DNA from: Pseudomonas fluorescens
Lineage (GTDB): Bacteria; Pseudomonadota; Gammaproteobacteria; Pseudomonadales; Pseudomonadaceae
Assembly (NCBI RefSeq): GCF_000968015.1
Contig: NZ_LACH01000002.1
Location: 46,023 to 110,022, forward strand
Direction of reading: 5' to 3'
DNA length: 64,000 nucleotides
Under the pieces are notes generated by a model. It was not told the DNA's origin. It did not search any database and saw only the letters and a list, made by a program, of their open reading frames with translations. Position numbers and translations under genes: made by a program. How positions within the stretch are numbered: the first letter of the stretch is position 1; every line of letters begins with the position of its first letter. This document shows positions 46,244-55,649 of the stretch, piece by piece.

Positions 46244-46967
46244 CACCGGACTCATGCAAAAAGGCCTGAATCGCCCCCGCCACACCGTGAGGGTCTTCCA
46301 GAAGAAACGCGTGACTGGCCTGCTCGATCAGACCGATTTCAACATCCGGCAACAACGTCAGCAGGTCGCCCGCTGCTTCGGCTGGAACCAGTCCATCGAG
46401 GCCGGCGAACAAATGAAGTTGCGGGCCGCGAAACGCCTGCAAAGCCTGGCGGGTATCCAGCTGTGCGAGCAACTCCAGGCCGCTCATTAGCACCTCTGCC
46501 GAAGTGTGTGGCGCGCCACCGAGCAACAGCCGAGACAACCCGCGCGGGTCTTCGGCACCCTGAGCGCAGAGCAGCGAGAAACGTTTCAACGTCATGCGCG
46601 GATCAGCCTTGCAGCCGGCCAAAAACGCATCGAAGGTTTCGGCAGGCATCGCGCTCGGCCATTGCTCATGGGCGACAAAAGAAGGATTGCTCGCCAGGGT
46701 CAGCAAGCCGCAGCAGCGATCGCCGCGCCGGGCTGCCAACTCTGAAGCGAGCATGCCGCCGAGCGACCAGCCACCGAGCCAGGCATCCTGTGGCAACGTC
46801 GAATCCAACTCATCGAGCCACTCCTCAAGATCGCTTGATTCCAGCTCCGGCAACGGCTCGATCTCGACCCGCAAGTGTTCATCCAGTCCTTGTAACGCCG
46901 CCGCCAAGGGCTCCAGTGGAGAAATTCCGAGGCCCCAGCCGGGCAGCAGAATCAGACGATCACGCAT
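46236..46967 (-). CDS. bioH: Pimeloyl-ACP methyl ester carboxylesterase
   Basis: BioH removes the methyl group from pimeloyl-ACP methyl ester. The 243-residue alpha/beta hydrolase has the oxyanion segment [10 protein letters not shown] at the N terminus, the nucleophile elbow [10 protein letters not shown] and a C-terminal [10 protein letters not shown] that supplies the His. The start at 46967 overlaps the bioF stop by 8 bases and follows GGAG; a longer frame lies inside bioF. Confidence 0.92.
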   Translation of the reverse strand: MRDRLILLPGWGLGISPLEPLAAALQGLDEHLRVEIEPLPELESSDLEEWLDELDSTLPQDAWLGGWSLGGMLASELAARRGDRCCGLLTLASNPSFVAHEQWPSAMPAETFDAFLAGCKADPRMTLKRFSLLCAQGAEDPRGLSRLLLGGAPHTSAEVLMSGLELLAQLDTRQALQAFRGPQLHLFAGLDGLVPAEAAGDLLTLLPDVEIGLIEQASHAFLLEDPHGVAGAIQAFLHESGDD

Positions 46968-48138
46968 GGCTTGGCTCCGGTCCCAGTTGTTGAAAACAAT
47001 CGGCCAGTCCATTTAACAATAGCTGCACCTGTGCCTCGCTGTGCGCGGCAGTCAGGGTTACACGCAGTCGGGCGCTGCCGGCGGGGACGGTCGGTGGACG
47101 GATCGCCGTGACCATCAGACCGCGTTCGCGCAGCATCTGCGACAGTCGAACCGCACGCCCGGCATCGCCGATCATGATCGGCTGGATCGGCGTGAAGCTG
47201 TCCATCAACTCCAGGCCGATTTGTTCGGCGCCATGGCGGAATTGGGCAATGAGCGTCTTCAGATGCTCACGACGCCAGTGTTCAGTGCGCAGCAATTCGA
47301 GGCTTTTCAGCGTCGCGCAGGCCAGCGCCGGCGGCTGGCTGGTGGTGTAAATGTAGGGACGGGCGAACTGGATCAGGCTCTCGATCAGCTCTTCGCTGCC
47401 GGCGACAAAAGCCCCGGCCGTTCCGAATGCCTTGCCGAGCGTGCCGACTAAAACCGGCACATATTCCTGACTCAGACCGAAATGCTCGACGATCCCGCCG
47501 CCATTGGCGCCCAGCGGGCCAAAGCCGTGAGCGTCATCGACCATCAACCATGCACCTTTGGCTTTCGCCTCCCGAGCCAACGCTGGCAGGTCGGCGATGT
47601 CGCCGTCCATGCTGAACACACCGTCGGTGACCACCAGGGTATTGCCGGTCGCCTTCTCAAGACGCTTGGCCAGACTCGCCGCGTCGTTGTGCAGATAGCG
47701 ATTGAAGCGCGCTCCGGACAACAGACCCGCATCCAGCAAGGACGCGTGATTGAGCCGGTCTTCCAGCACCGTATCGCCCTGCCCGACCAGCGCGGTGACT
47801 GCGCCGAGGTTGGCCATGTAACCGGTGGTGAACAACAGCGCGCGCGGGCGACCGGTGAAATCGGCCAGGGCCTCTTCCAGCGCGTGATGCGGGCTGCTGT
47901 GACCGATGACCAAATGCGACGCCCCGCCGCCGACGCCCCAACGGGCCGCACCTGCACGCCAGGCTTCGATCACTTGCGGGTGATTGGCCAGGCCCAGGTA
48001 GTCGTTGTTACAGAACGCCAGCAACGGCTTACCATCGACCACTACTTGCGGGCCTTGAGGGCTTTCGAGCAATGGGCGTTGGCGGTAGAGATTTTCGGCA
48101 CGACGGGCAGCAAGGCGCGCGCTGAGATCGAAAGACAT
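46960..48138 (-). CDS. bioF: 8-amino-7-oxononanoate synthase
   Basis: BioF condenses pimeloyl-ACP with L-alanine. The 392-residue PLP enzyme (alpha-oxoamine synthase family) has [13 protein letters not shown] near the N terminus, [12 protein letters not shown] (Asp/His contacts) and [13 protein letters not shown] with the PLP Lys. A REPIN separates it from bioB, so it may also have its own promoter. Confidence 0.96.
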   Translation of the reverse strand: MSFDLSARLAARRAENLYRQRPLLESPQGPQVVVDGKPLLAFCNNDYLGLANHPQVIEAWRAGAARWGVGGGASHLVIGHSSPHHALEEALADFTGRPRALLFTTGYMANLGAVTALVGQGDTVLEDRLNHASLLDAGLLSGARFNRYLHNDAASLAKRLEKATGNTLVVTDGVFSMDGDIADLPALAREAKAKGAWLMVDDAHGFGPLGANGGGIVEHFGLSQEYVPVLVGTLGKAFGTAGAFVAGSEELIESLIQFARPYIYTTSQPPALACATLKSLELLRTEHWRREHLKTLIAQFRHGAEQIGLELMDSFTPIQPIMIGDAGRAVRLSQMLRERGLMVTAIRPPTVPAGSARLRVTLTAAHSEAQVQLLLNGLADCFQQLGPEPSHA

Positions 48139-48181
48139 GCGGACCTCGTGGATCAGAATTCAGAAGCGATCGCTGTACCTT

Positions 48182-48269
48182 GTAGGAGCGAGCCTGCTCG
48201 CGAAAGCGGTGGCACATTCGACATAACTGTCGACTGACAGATCGCTATCGCGAGCAAGCTCGCTCCCAC
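48182..48269. repeat. REPIN between bioB and bioF
   Basis: REP at 48182-48204 (GTAGGAGCGAGCCTGCTCGC..) and inverted REP at 48247-48269, inside the biotin gene cluster. Confidence 0.85.
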
Positions 48270-48306
48270 AGTGTTTTGCATTCCTTCAGAGGAATCGGCG
48301 AAGGCT

Positions 48307-49362
48307 TCAGACAGCCGCGTTATAGAACTGCTCGCTGCTCTTCTGCTCAACCAGCGCTTGTTCGATCGCGGCCTGATGGACTTCGTCAGCGTGCTCTTCA
48401 CGCGCTTCCGGCAGGATGCCCAGACGCGAGAACAGTTGCATGTCCTTGTCGGCCTGCGGGTTGGCGGTAGTCAGCAGTTTTTCGCCGTAGAAAATCGAGT
48501 TGGCACCGGCGAAGAAAGCCAGGGCCTGCATCTGCTCGTTCATCGCTTCGCGGCCGGCGGACAGGCGCACGTGGGATTGCGGCATCAGGATACGTGCGAC
48601 AGCGAGCATGCGGATGAAGTCGAACGGATCGATATCGTCAGCATTTTCCAGCGGCGTACCGGCGACTTTCACCAACATGTTGATTGGCACCGACTCTGGG
48701 TGCTCTGGCAGGTTGGCCAGCTGGATCAGCAGATTGGCGCGGTCATCGAGGGACTCACCCATGCCGAGGATGCCGCCGGAGCAGATCTTCATCCCCGATT
48801 CACGCACGTAGGCCAGGGTCTGCAGACGCTCGCTGTAAGTACGGGTGGTGATGATGCTGCCGTAGAACTCAGGCGAGGTATCGAGGTTGTGGTTGTAGTA
48901 GTCGAGGCCGGCGTCAGCCAGAGCAACGGTCTGGTCCTGATCCAGGCGACCGAGGGTCATGCAGGTTTCCAGGCCCATGGCTTTCACGCCTTTGACCATT
49001 TCCAGCACGTAAGGCATGTCTTTGGCCGACGGATGTTTCCACGCCGCGCCCATGCAGAAACGGGTCGAACCGATGGCCTTGGCGCGAGCGGCCTCTTCGA
49101 GGACCTTCTGCACTTCCATCAGCTTTTCTTTTTCCAGGCCGGTGTTGTAGTGACCGGACTGCGGACAATATTTGCAATCTTCCGGGCAGGCACCGGTTTT
49201 GATCGACAGCAGCGTCGACACCTGGACCCGATTGGCGTCGAAATGCGCGCGGTGCACCGTCTGCGCCTGAAACAACAGGTCATTGAATGGCTGAACGAAG
49301 AGTGCTTTGACTTCGGCCAAAGACCAGTCATGACGCAGGGTTGCAGTGGTGCTGGCGCTCAT
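48307..49362 (-). CDS. bioB: Biotin synthase
   Basis: Radical SAM enzyme that inserts sulphur into dethiobiotin. The 351-residue protein has the CxxxCxxC cluster motif in [19 protein letters not shown] and, further on, [14 protein letters not shown] and the LSAGREAMN segment. It is the first gene of the cluster. Its -35 region lies inside a BirA-type operator (49461-49491), so biotin repression is expected. Confidence 0.97.
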   Translation of the reverse strand: MSASTTATLRHDWSLAEVKALFVQPFNDLLFQAQTVHRAHFDANRVQVSTLLSIKTGACPEDCKYCPQSGHYNTGLEKEKLMEVQKVLEEAARAKAIGSTRFCMGAAWKHPSAKDMPYVLEMVKGVKAMGLETCMTLGRLDQDQTVALADAGLDYYNHNLDTSPEFYGSIITTRTYSERLQTLAYVRESGMKICSGGILGMGESLDDRANLLIQLANLPEHPESVPINMLVKVAGTPLENADDIDPFDFIRMLAVARILMPQSHVRLSAGREAMNEQMQALAFFAGANSIFYGEKLLTTANPQADKDMQLFSRLGILPEAREEHADEVHQAAIEQALVEQKSSEQFYNAAV

Positions 49363-49434
49363 GGGTGTTTCCTTTGTTTTATGCTTGGCAAGCGGCTGGG
49401 GAATGGAATACCCACAGACGCGACACGGATGTTC

Positions 49435-49491
49435 GGCATATTTAAGGAAGACTCATGCGCTGTCAACCACGATACGAAGGACCGGTTTACA
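49435..49491 (-). promoter_or_regulatory. BirA-type operator overlapping the bioB promoter
   Basis: TGTCAACC (49461-49468) - N15 - GGTTTACA (49484-49491) fits the biotin-repressor palindrome TTGTAAACC-N15-GGTTTACAA in both halves. On the minus strand one half contains a perfect -35 TTGACA (49466-49461), and AT-rich -10-like bases lie at about 49437-49445. Biotin-loaded BirA bound here would block bioB transcription. The site also lies within codons 3-13 of comF. Confidence 0.8.
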
Positions 49492-50195
49492 TCTGGTTAA
49501 AAAACGAACAACACTGTTTGCTCTGTTCAGAACCCGCCGATGAATGCACACCCATCTGCATGGCCTGTGAAACGGAGCTGCCCTGGTTGGGCGATCAATG
49601 CCAAACCTGCGCTCTGCCGTTGCCCACTGCAGGCCTGACCTGCGGTCAATGCGTGCAACAACCGCCAGCCTTTGAACGGGTCGCGACGCCCTGGACTTAC
49701 AGCTTTCCGGTGGACACGTTGATCACACGCTTCAAACACTCAGCGAAGTGGCCGTTTGGTCGCCTGCTCGCCGAACTTCTCGCTCAGTTCCTGCAACATC
49801 GCTTCGATGAAGACCTGAATCGACCCGACGCGCTCATCCCGGTTCCGCTGGCCTCCAAACGACTGCGCAAACGGGGTTTCAACCAGGCCGCAATGCTCGC
49901 CCGCTGGCTCAGCGGTAGCCTCGACATTCAGTGCGATGAAACGCTGTTGCTGAGGACACAGGACACCAGCGCCCAACAGGACCTGAATGCCGAGGCCCGC
50001 AAAAAGAACCTGCGTAACGCCTTCGCTCTGACTCCCGATGCGTTCATCAACGGTCGTCACCTGGCACTAGTGGATGACGTACTGACCACCGGCGCCACGG
50101 CGCAAGCCTTGGCTCGTCTGTTGATGGATGCCGGCGCTGCTCGGGTGGACGTCTATTGCCTGGCCCGCACCCCCAAACCCGGTGACGTCACTTGA
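49455..50195 (+). CDS. ComF-family amidophosphoribosyltransferase-like protein
   Basis: A 246-residue ComF/GntX-type protein. N-terminal paired Cys (CLLC at 22-25, CMAC, CQTC, CGQC) look like a double zinc finger; the C-terminal phosphoribosyltransferase fold has the PRPP loop ALVDDVLTTGATA. ComF proteins are linked to DNA uptake and ComFA/GntX-type functions, but the reaction is not known. The ATG at 49455 follows AAGGAAG, and the first zinc Cys is too close for a much later start, so the BirA operator really lies inside the coding sequence. Confidence 0.88.
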   Translation: MRCQPRYEGPVYIWLKNEQHCLLCSEPADECTPICMACETELPWLGDQCQTCALPLPTAGLTCGQCVQQPPAFERVATPWTYSFPVDTLITRFKHSAKWPFGRLLAELLAQFLQHRFDEDLNRPDALIPVPLASKRLRKRGFNQAAMLARWLSGSLDIQCDETLLLRTQDTSAQQDLNAEARKKNLRNAFALTPDAFINGRHLALVDDVLTTGATAQALARLLMDAGAARVDVYCLARTPKPGDVT

Positions 50196-50214
50196 GTAAA
50201 GAACACCGAAACCT

Positions 50215-50302
50215 GTAGGAGCGAGCCTGCTCGCGATGAGGCCATAAAATTCAGCATCGATGTCGGCTATACCGACGCCATCGCGAGCAGGCTCGCTCCC
50301 AC
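50215..50302. repeat. REPIN between comF and the ModE-like gene
   Basis: REP at 50215-50237 and inverted REP at 50280-50302. Confidence 0.85.
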
Positions 50303-50380
50303 AAGAAATGCGGCCTGACTTGACTCCCTCGCGGCAAGCCGCCAACGTCTTCCCATCGTCATCAGTCAAAGCACCTTGCC

Positions 50381-51145
50381 ATGTCCCTGCCCACGTTGTT
50401 GTCCCAGCACATTGTCCGCCGTCCGCAGCGCATCGCGTTGCTGCAACACATCGCCGAACAGGGCTCGATCACCCGCGCCGCGAAAAGCGCGGGGCTGAGT
50501 TACAAAGCTGCGTGGGACGCCATCGATGAGCTGAACAACCTCGCGCAAAAGCCGTTGGTAGAGCGCAGTGTCGGCGGCAAGGGCGGCGGTGGCGCCAAAC
50601 TCTCCAGAGAAGGCGAGCGCGTATTGCGCCTGTATCAAAAGCTGCAAGCCTTGCAGGCTCAGGTGCTGGAAGCCGCCGAAGATGCCAGCGATCTCGACCT
50701 GCTCGGCCGACTGATGCTCAGAACCAGCGCGCGCAATCAACTGCATGGCAAGGTCGTGGCGATTGATACCCAAGGGCACAACGACCGGATTCGCCTCGAA
50801 CTGGCCGAAGGCTTGAGCATCGATGCGCAGATCACTCACGACAGCACCATGCGTCTGGAACTGGAAACCGGCACCGAAGTGGTCGCACTGATCAAGGCCG
50901 GCTGGCTGGAGTTGCTGGGCATCGATCAAGTGGCAACACCCGGCAATAATTGCCTGAAGGGCATCATCGAAGAAATTCTCGACGCCGAGGACGGCCCCAG
51001 CGAAGTGCGCATCGGCTTGCCCAATGGCCAGACACTCTGCGCGCTGGCCGAACCGTTGCACCTGAGAACCCTCGGACTGACGACTGACAAACCCGTATTG
51101 GTGCAGTTCGCGCCGTCCAACGTGTTGCTCGGCACACCGCTGTAG
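50381..51145 (+). CDS. ModE-like molybdate-responsive regulator
   Basis: A 254-residue protein with a LysR-type winged helix-turn-helix (IAEQGSITRAAKSAGLSYKA, then WDAIDELNNLAQKPLV, with the GGKGGGGAKLS wing) followed by two TOBE/Mop domains (about 120-185 and 190-254), the architecture of ModE, which represses molybdate transport genes when molybdate is bound. The stop codon lies within the 51142-51217 inverted repeat. No mod transport genes are in the window. Confidence 0.87.
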   Translation: MSLPTLLSQHIVRRPQRIALLQHIAEQGSITRAAKSAGLSYKAAWDAIDELNNLAQKPLVERSVGGKGGGGAKLSREGERVLRLYQKLQALQAQVLEAAEDASDLDLLGRLMLRTSARNQLHGKVVAIDTQGHNDRIRLELAEGLSIDAQITHDSTMRLELETGTEVVALIKAGWLELLGIDQVATPGNNCLKGIIEEILDAEDGPSEVRIGLPNGQTLCALAEPLHLRTLGLTTDKPVLVQFAPSNVLLGTPL

Positions 51146-51217
51146 GAGCTGCCGAAGGCTGCGATCTTCTGATCCTGATTTTAAGATCAAAAGATCGCAG
51201 CCTTCGGCAGCTCCTAC
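51142..51217. repeat. Long inverted repeat of a second Pseudomonas intergenic family
   Basis: GTAGGAGCTGCCGAAGGCTG.. and its reverse complement form a stem of about 30 bp. It differs from the REP family and probably serves as terminator for the ModE-like gene. The left arm overlaps its stop codon. Confidence 0.8.
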
Positions 51218-51224
51218 GAGGCGG

Positions 51225-51242
51225 CTGCAACAAAAGCTTCAT
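51225..51242 (+). promoter_or_regulatory. Pho-box-like site before phoX
   Basis: CTGCAACAAAAGCTTCAT matches 12 of 18 positions of the PhoB consensus CTGTCATAAAACTGTCAT, 45 bases before the phoX start. PhoB control of phoX is expected from the family. Confidence 0.45.
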
Positions 51243-51286
51243 CGACCACCATTAAGGTGACTGCAAAAACCCGCAGGGAGCCTGAT

Positions 51287-53188
51287 GTGAGCCTATTAGA
51301 AGACAATCAATCCACCGACCTCGAGAAAATGGTCGGCCTCAGCCGTCGTGGCTTCATCAGCGCGGGCGCCCTTTGCGGTGCAGCGATGTTCCTGGGCGGC
51401 AACCTGCTGAGCCGCAGCGTGCTGGCCGCCAGCGTCAGCGCCGGCTCCAGCAAACTGTTGGGCTTTGACAGTATTCCCGCCGCCACCAGCGACGCCATCA
51501 CCCTGCCGCCGGGTTACAAATCTTCGGTATTAATTAGCTGGGGCCAACCCCTGCAGAACAACGGCCCGGCGTTCGACCCAAGTGGCAACGGCTCGGCCGA
51601 ACATCAGGAAGCCCAGTTCGGCGACAACAACGACGGTATGAGCCTGTTTGAATTTCCCGGTGACCACAACCGGGCGCTGATGGCGATCAATAACGAATAC
51701 ACCAACTATCGCTACCTCTACGCCCACGGCGGCATGCCGCAGTCGGCCGAAGAGGTACGCAAGGCACTGGCCTGCGAAGGCGTGTCGGTGATCGAGGTGC
51801 AGCGCAAAAACGACCAGTGGCATTTCGTCCAGGGCTCGCGCTACAACCGACGCATTCACGGCAACGCGCCGATCAGCCTGAGCGGCCCGGCCGCCGGCCA
51901 CGCCTTGGTGAAAACCAGTGCCGACCCGCACGGCAAAAATGTCCTCGGCACCTTCCAGAACTGCGCCAACGGCAAGACGCCGTGGGGCACGTACCTGACC
52001 TGCGAAGAAAACTTCACTGACTGCTTCGGCAGCAGCAATGCCGAGCAAAAATTCGACGCAGCGCAGAAACGCTACGGCGCGGTGGCGGCCAGCAAAGAGA
52101 TCAACTGGCACCCACACGACGAGCGCTTCGACCTGGCGAAAAACCCCAACGAACTCAACCGTCACGGCTGGGTCGTGGAGATCGACCCGTTCGATCCGCA
52201 ATCGACGCCGGTCAAACGCACTGCGCTGGGTCGCTTCAAACATGAAAACGCCGCCCTGGCCGAAACCAGTGACGGTCACGCCGTGGTGTACATGGGCGAC
52301 GATGAGCGCGGTGAGTTCATCTACAAATTCGTCAGCCGCGACAAGATCAACCACAAAAACCCCAAGGCCAACCGCAACCTGCTGGACCACGGCACCTTGT
52401 ACGTGGCGCGCTTCGACGCGGGCGACGGCAATGCCGATCACCCGAAAGGCCAGGGCGAGTGGATCGAACTGACCCACGGCAAAAACGGCATCGACGCCAG
52501 CAGCGGTTTCGCCGATCAGGCCGAAGTGCTGATTCACGCACGCCTCGCGGCCAGTGTGGTGAAAGCCACGCGCATGGACCGCCCGGAATGGATCGTCGTC
52601 AGCCCCAAGGATGGTCAGGTCTATTGCACGCTGACCAACAACGCCAAACGTGGCGAGGATGGTCAGCCGGTGGGCGGGCCGAACCCACGCGAGAAGAACG
52701 TCTACGGGCAGATTCTGCGCTGGCGCACTGACCGTGACGATCACGGTGCCAAAAGCTTTTCCTGGGACCTGTTTGTGGTCGCCGGCAACCCGGGCGTCCA
52801 CGCCGGCACGCCGAAGGGTGGCTCGTCGAACATCACGCCGCAGAACATGTTCAACAGCCCGGACGGCTTGGGTTTCGACAAAGCTGGGCGGTTGTGGATT
52901 CTCACCGATGGCGATTCGAGCAATGCCGGTGATTTCGCGGGCATGGGCAACAATCAGATGCTCTGCGCTGATCCGGTGACCGGGGAGATTCGTCGCTTCA
53001 TGGTCGGGCCGGTGGGTTGCGAGGTGACGGGGATCAGCTTTTCGCCGGATCAGAAGACCTTGTTTGTCGGGATTCAGCATCCGGGGGAAAACGGCGGGTC
53101 GACGTTCCCTGAGCATCTGCCGAATGGCAAGCCGCGGTCTTCGGTGATGGCGATTTCCCGTGAGGACGGTGGGATCGTCGGCGCCTGA
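51287..53188 (+). CDS. phoX: PhoX-family alkaline phosphatase, Tat-exported
   Basis: A 633-residue periplasmic calcium/iron-dependent phosphatase of the DUF839 family. A twin-arginine signal SRRGFISAG (Arg at 20-21) and a hydrophobic stretch ending VLAAS precede the mature enzyme; GTYLTCEENFTDCFG, WHPHDERFDLA, GRFKHENAAL and MGDDERGEFIYKF are typical PhoX blocks. I chose GTG at 51287 (GGGAG SD 7 bases away); GTG at 51257 would add ten residues. Stands alone, flanked by repeats. Confidence 0.87.
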   Translation: MSLLEDNQSTDLEKMVGLSRRGFISAGALCGAAMFLGGNLLSRSVLAASVSAGSSKLLGFDSIPAATSDAITLPPGYKSSVLISWGQPLQNNGPAFDPSGNGSAEHQEAQFGDNNDGMSLFEFPGDHNRALMAINNEYTNYRYLYAHGGMPQSAEEVRKALACEGVSVIEVQRKNDQWHFVQGSRYNRRIHGNAPISLSGPAAGHALVKTSADPHGKNVLGTFQNCANGKTPWGTYLTCEENFTDCFGSSNAEQKFDAAQKRYGAVAASKEINWHPHDERFDLAKNPNELNRHGWVVEIDPFDPQSTPVKRTALGRFKHENAALAETSDGHAVVYMGDDERGEFIYKFVSRDKINHKNPKANRNLLDHGTLYVARFDAGDGNADHPKGQGEWIELTHGKNGIDASSGFADQAEVLIHARLAASVVKATRMDRPEWIVVSPKDGQVYCTLTNNAKRGEDGQPVGGPNPREKNVYGQILRWRTDRDDHGAKSFSWDLFVVAGNPGVHAGTPKGGSSNITPQNMFNSPDGLGFDKAGRLWILTDGDSSNAGDFAGMGNNQMLCADPVTGEIRRFMVGPVGCEVTGISFSPDQKTLFVGIQHPGENGGSTFPEHLPNGKPRSSVMAISREDGGIVGA

Positions 53189-53197
53189 TAAGGCCCT

Positions 53198-53290
53198 ATC
53201 GCGAGCAGGCTCACTCCCACAGTTGATTGTCTGGGTGACACAGATAGTGTGCACACTCAAGATCCCTGTAGGAGTGAGCCTGCTCGCGAA
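53198..53290. repeat. REPIN with matched substitutions in both arms
   Basis: REP at 53198-53220 and inverted REP at 53268-53290. Both carry the variant CTCAC/GTGAG instead of CTCGC/GCGAG, so the pair stays fully complementary across the whole element. Confidence 0.85.
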
Positions 53291-53396
53291 AGCGTCAGCC
53301 CAGACAACACTGAACTCAAGCCCACCCCCTAAAGAAGCCCCGTCTGCGCTACCATGCTTGGCCGGACGCGGCAGCCTGCTGCGCGCAGGAGTCAGC

Positions 53397-54371
53397 ATGG
53401 CCCACCCGTTTGCAACCCTCACCCCAGACCTCGTGCTCGATGCCGTCGAAAGCATCGGCTTTCTCAGCGACGCGCGCATTCTGGCGCTCAACAGCTACGA
53501 GAACCGTGTCTATCAGGTCGGTATCGAAGACTCCGAACCGCTGATCGCCAAGTTCTATCGTCCGCAGCGCTGGACCAATGAAGCCATTCTCGAAGAGCAC
53601 CAATTCACCTTCGAACTGGCCGAGTGCGATGTACCGGTGGTCGCACCGATGATTCACAACGGTGCCAGCCTGCACGAACACAACGGTTTCCGATTCACCC
53701 TATTCCCCCGCCGTGGTGGCCGTGCGCCGGAGCCCGGCAATCTCGATCAGCTGTATCGCCTGGGGCAACTGCTCGGTCGTCTGCACGCCGTCGGCACTAC
53801 AAAACCGTTCGAACACCGCGAAGCACTGGGCGTGAAAAACTTCGGTCATGACTCGCTGACGACATTGCTCGAAGGCAATTTCGTACCCAAAAGCCTGCTG
53901 CCGGCCTACGAGTCCGTGGCCCGCGACCTGCTCAAACGGGTGGAAGAGGTCTACAACGTTACGCCGCACAAGAACATTCGCATGCACGGCGACTGCCACC
54001 CCGGCAACATGATGTGCCGCGACGAGATGTTCCACATCGTCGACCTGGACGACTGCCGCATGGGCCCGGCGGTGCAGGACATCTGGATGATGCTGGCGGG
54101 TGATCGTCAGGAATGTCTCGGTCAGTTGTCGGAATTGATGGACGGCTATAGCGAGTTCCACGACTTCGATCCGCGGGAACTGGCGTTGATCGAACCGCTG
54201 CGCGCCTTGCGCCTGATGCACTACAGCGCCTGGCTCGCCCGCCGCTGGGACGACCCGGCGTTCCCGCACAGTTTTCCGTGGTTCGGCAGTGAACGGTATT
54301 GGGGCTACCAAGTGTTGGCGTTGCGTGAACAATTGGCTGCGCTCAACGAAGAACCCCTAAAACTCTTCTGA
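53397..54371 (+). CDS. srkA: Stress-response serine/threonine protein kinase SrkA (YihE/RdoA)
   Basis: A 324-residue kinase of the aminoglycoside-phosphotransferase fold, related to E. coli YihE, which protects against programmed death under stress. Landmarks: NSYENRVYQVG with the following Lys in IAKFYRP, the catalytic loop MHGDCHPGNMM and the metal-binding IVDLDDCRMGP. The ATG at 53397 has AGGAG 6 bases upstream. In E. coli it precedes dsbA; here it is alone between two REPINs. Confidence 0.92.
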   Translation: MAHPFATLTPDLVLDAVESIGFLSDARILALNSYENRVYQVGIEDSEPLIAKFYRPQRWTNEAILEEHQFTFELAECDVPVVAPMIHNGASLHEHNGFRFTLFPRRGGRAPEPGNLDQLYRLGQLLGRLHAVGTTKPFEHREALGVKNFGHDSLTTLLEGNFVPKSLLPAYESVARDLLKRVEEVYNVTPHKNIRMHGDCHPGNMMCRDEMFHIVDLDDCRMGPAVQDIWMMLAGDRQECLGQLSELMDGYSEFHDFDPRELALIEPLRALRLMHYSAWLARRWDDPAFPHSFPWFGSERYWGYQVLALREQLAALNEEPLKLF

Positions 54372-54387
54372 TTCACCTCGAAACCCT

Positions 54388-54474
54388 GTGGGAGCGACCC
54401 TGCTCGCGATAGCGGTCTGTCATTTGCTGATTTTTTGCCTGATACACCGCCATCGCGAGCAGGCTCGCTCCCAC
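54388..54474. repeat. REPIN between srkA and rarD
   Basis: REP at 54388-54410 (with GACCC in place of GAGCC) and inverted REP at 54452-54474. Confidence 0.8.
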
Positions 54475-54546
54475 AAGGTCCGCGACATATTCCGAATAAT
54501 CTCCTTACAATCCCCTCTTTGTTAGCTGCCTAAGCAAGGATTCTGC

Positions 54547-55434
54547 ATGCAAGCCGCCAACCCGCGTCGCGGGTACATTCTGGGCCTGAGTGCCTACATC
54601 ATCTGGGGACTTTTCCCGCTCTACTTCAAAGCCATCGCCAGCGTGCCCGCCGTGGAGATCATCATCCACCGAGTACTGTGGTCCGCGCTGTTCGGCGCCT
54701 TGCTGCTGATGGTGTGGAAACATCCAGGCTGGTGGCGAGAGTTGCGTGATAACCCCAAACGCCTGGCGATCCTGGCCCTGAGCGGCACGCTGATCGCGGC
54801 CAACTGGCTGACCTACGTCTGGTCGGTGAACAACGGCCGCATGCTCGAAGCCAGTCTCGGTTACTACATCAACCCGCTGGTGAACGTGCTGTTGGGCATG
54901 CTGATCCTGGGCGAACGACTGCGGCGCATGCAATGGCTGGCGGTTGGCCTGGCGGCGGTCGGCGTCGCGCAGCAGGTCTGGCAAGTCGGCAGTCTGCCGT
55001 GGGTGTCGCTGGTGCTGGCGCTGACCTTCGGTTTCTACGGACTGATCCGCAAGCAGGCACCGGTCAAGGCGCTGCCTGGGCTGGTGGTGGAAACCTGGAT
55101 GCTGGTGCCGATTGCCGTCGCGTGGTTGTTGTTCAACCCCACCGCGAGCAGCGCTCAAGCCGAGTTCTGGACTACGTCCGAAGCCTGGTGGCTGGTGGCC
55201 GCCGGTCCGGTAACGCTGGTGCCGCTGGTGTGTTTCAACGCCGCTGCACGGCATTTGCCCTACACGACGTTAGGATTTCTCCAGTACCTGGCACCGACGC
55301 TGGTGCTGTTGCAGGCTGTTCTGCTGTTTGGTGAGCATTTGTCGTCGAGCACACTGGTAGCGTTCATCTTTATCTGGGCGGGCCTGGCGGTTTACAGCAT
55401 CGACGCGTGGATAAGTCTGCGCCGCCGTAGCTGA
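54547..55434 (+). CDS. rarD: EamA-family transporter RarD
   Basis: A 295-residue inner-membrane protein with about ten hydrophobic segments and two EamA/DMT repeats. The N terminus RRGYILGLSAYIIWGLFPLY and the ASVPAVEIIIHRVLWS block are typical of RarD, linked by name to chloramphenicol sensitivity but without a firmly known substrate. Stands alone; an AAGGA SD lies upstream. Confidence 0.9.
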   Translation: MQAANPRRGYILGLSAYIIWGLFPLYFKAIASVPAVEIIIHRVLWSALFGALLLMVWKHPGWWRELRDNPKRLAILALSGTLIAANWLTYVWSVNNGRMLEASLGYYINPLVNVLLGMLILGERLRRMQWLAVGLAAVGVAQQVWQVGSLPWVSLVLALTFGFYGLIRKQAPVKALPGLVVETWMLVPIAVAWLLFNPTASSAQAEFWTTSEAWWLVAAGPVTLVPLVCFNAAARHLPYTTLGFLQYLAPTLVLLQAVLLFGEHLSSSTLVAFIFIWAGLAVYSIDAWISLRRRS

Positions 55435-55649
55435 TCAAAAAACGCACAAACCTCTGCAAGCCACGGCTCACGTGGCCTGCATCGATCCTTCCCAAGGTTA
55501 TCCACAACGTGATCCCCGGCGTTTGTGCGCAAGTCCCTGAAACTGCTGGTTTTTTGATCAAATCCTGAAGACCCCCGGCCGACGTGGCCTGGCGGGCTGT
55601 CTCTACAGGTTATCCACAGGCAGGTGCACGTATAACTTGGATAACCTTT
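55435..55649. other. Intergenic region with two perfect DnaA boxes
   Basis: TTATCCACA occurs at 55498-55506 and 55610-55618 in the same orientation, with a near match on the opposite strand at 55638-55645 (TTATCCAA). An 11-bp inverted repeat GATCAAAAAAC (55433-55443) / GTTTTTTGATC (55549-55559) spans part of it. The genes on either side are convergent, so these are not promoter elements. Confidence 0.5.

Noticed and set aside
51530..53491. 653-codon minus-strand frame opposite phoX, running through a REPIN
   Set aside because: Antisense to a clear gene and passes through a repeat; no domain recognised.
55498..55618. Chromosomal replication origin suggested by the DnaA boxes
   Set aside because: No dnaA, dnaN, gyrB, rpmH or parAB nearby and no AT-rich unwinding element; at most an accessory DnaA-binding site.
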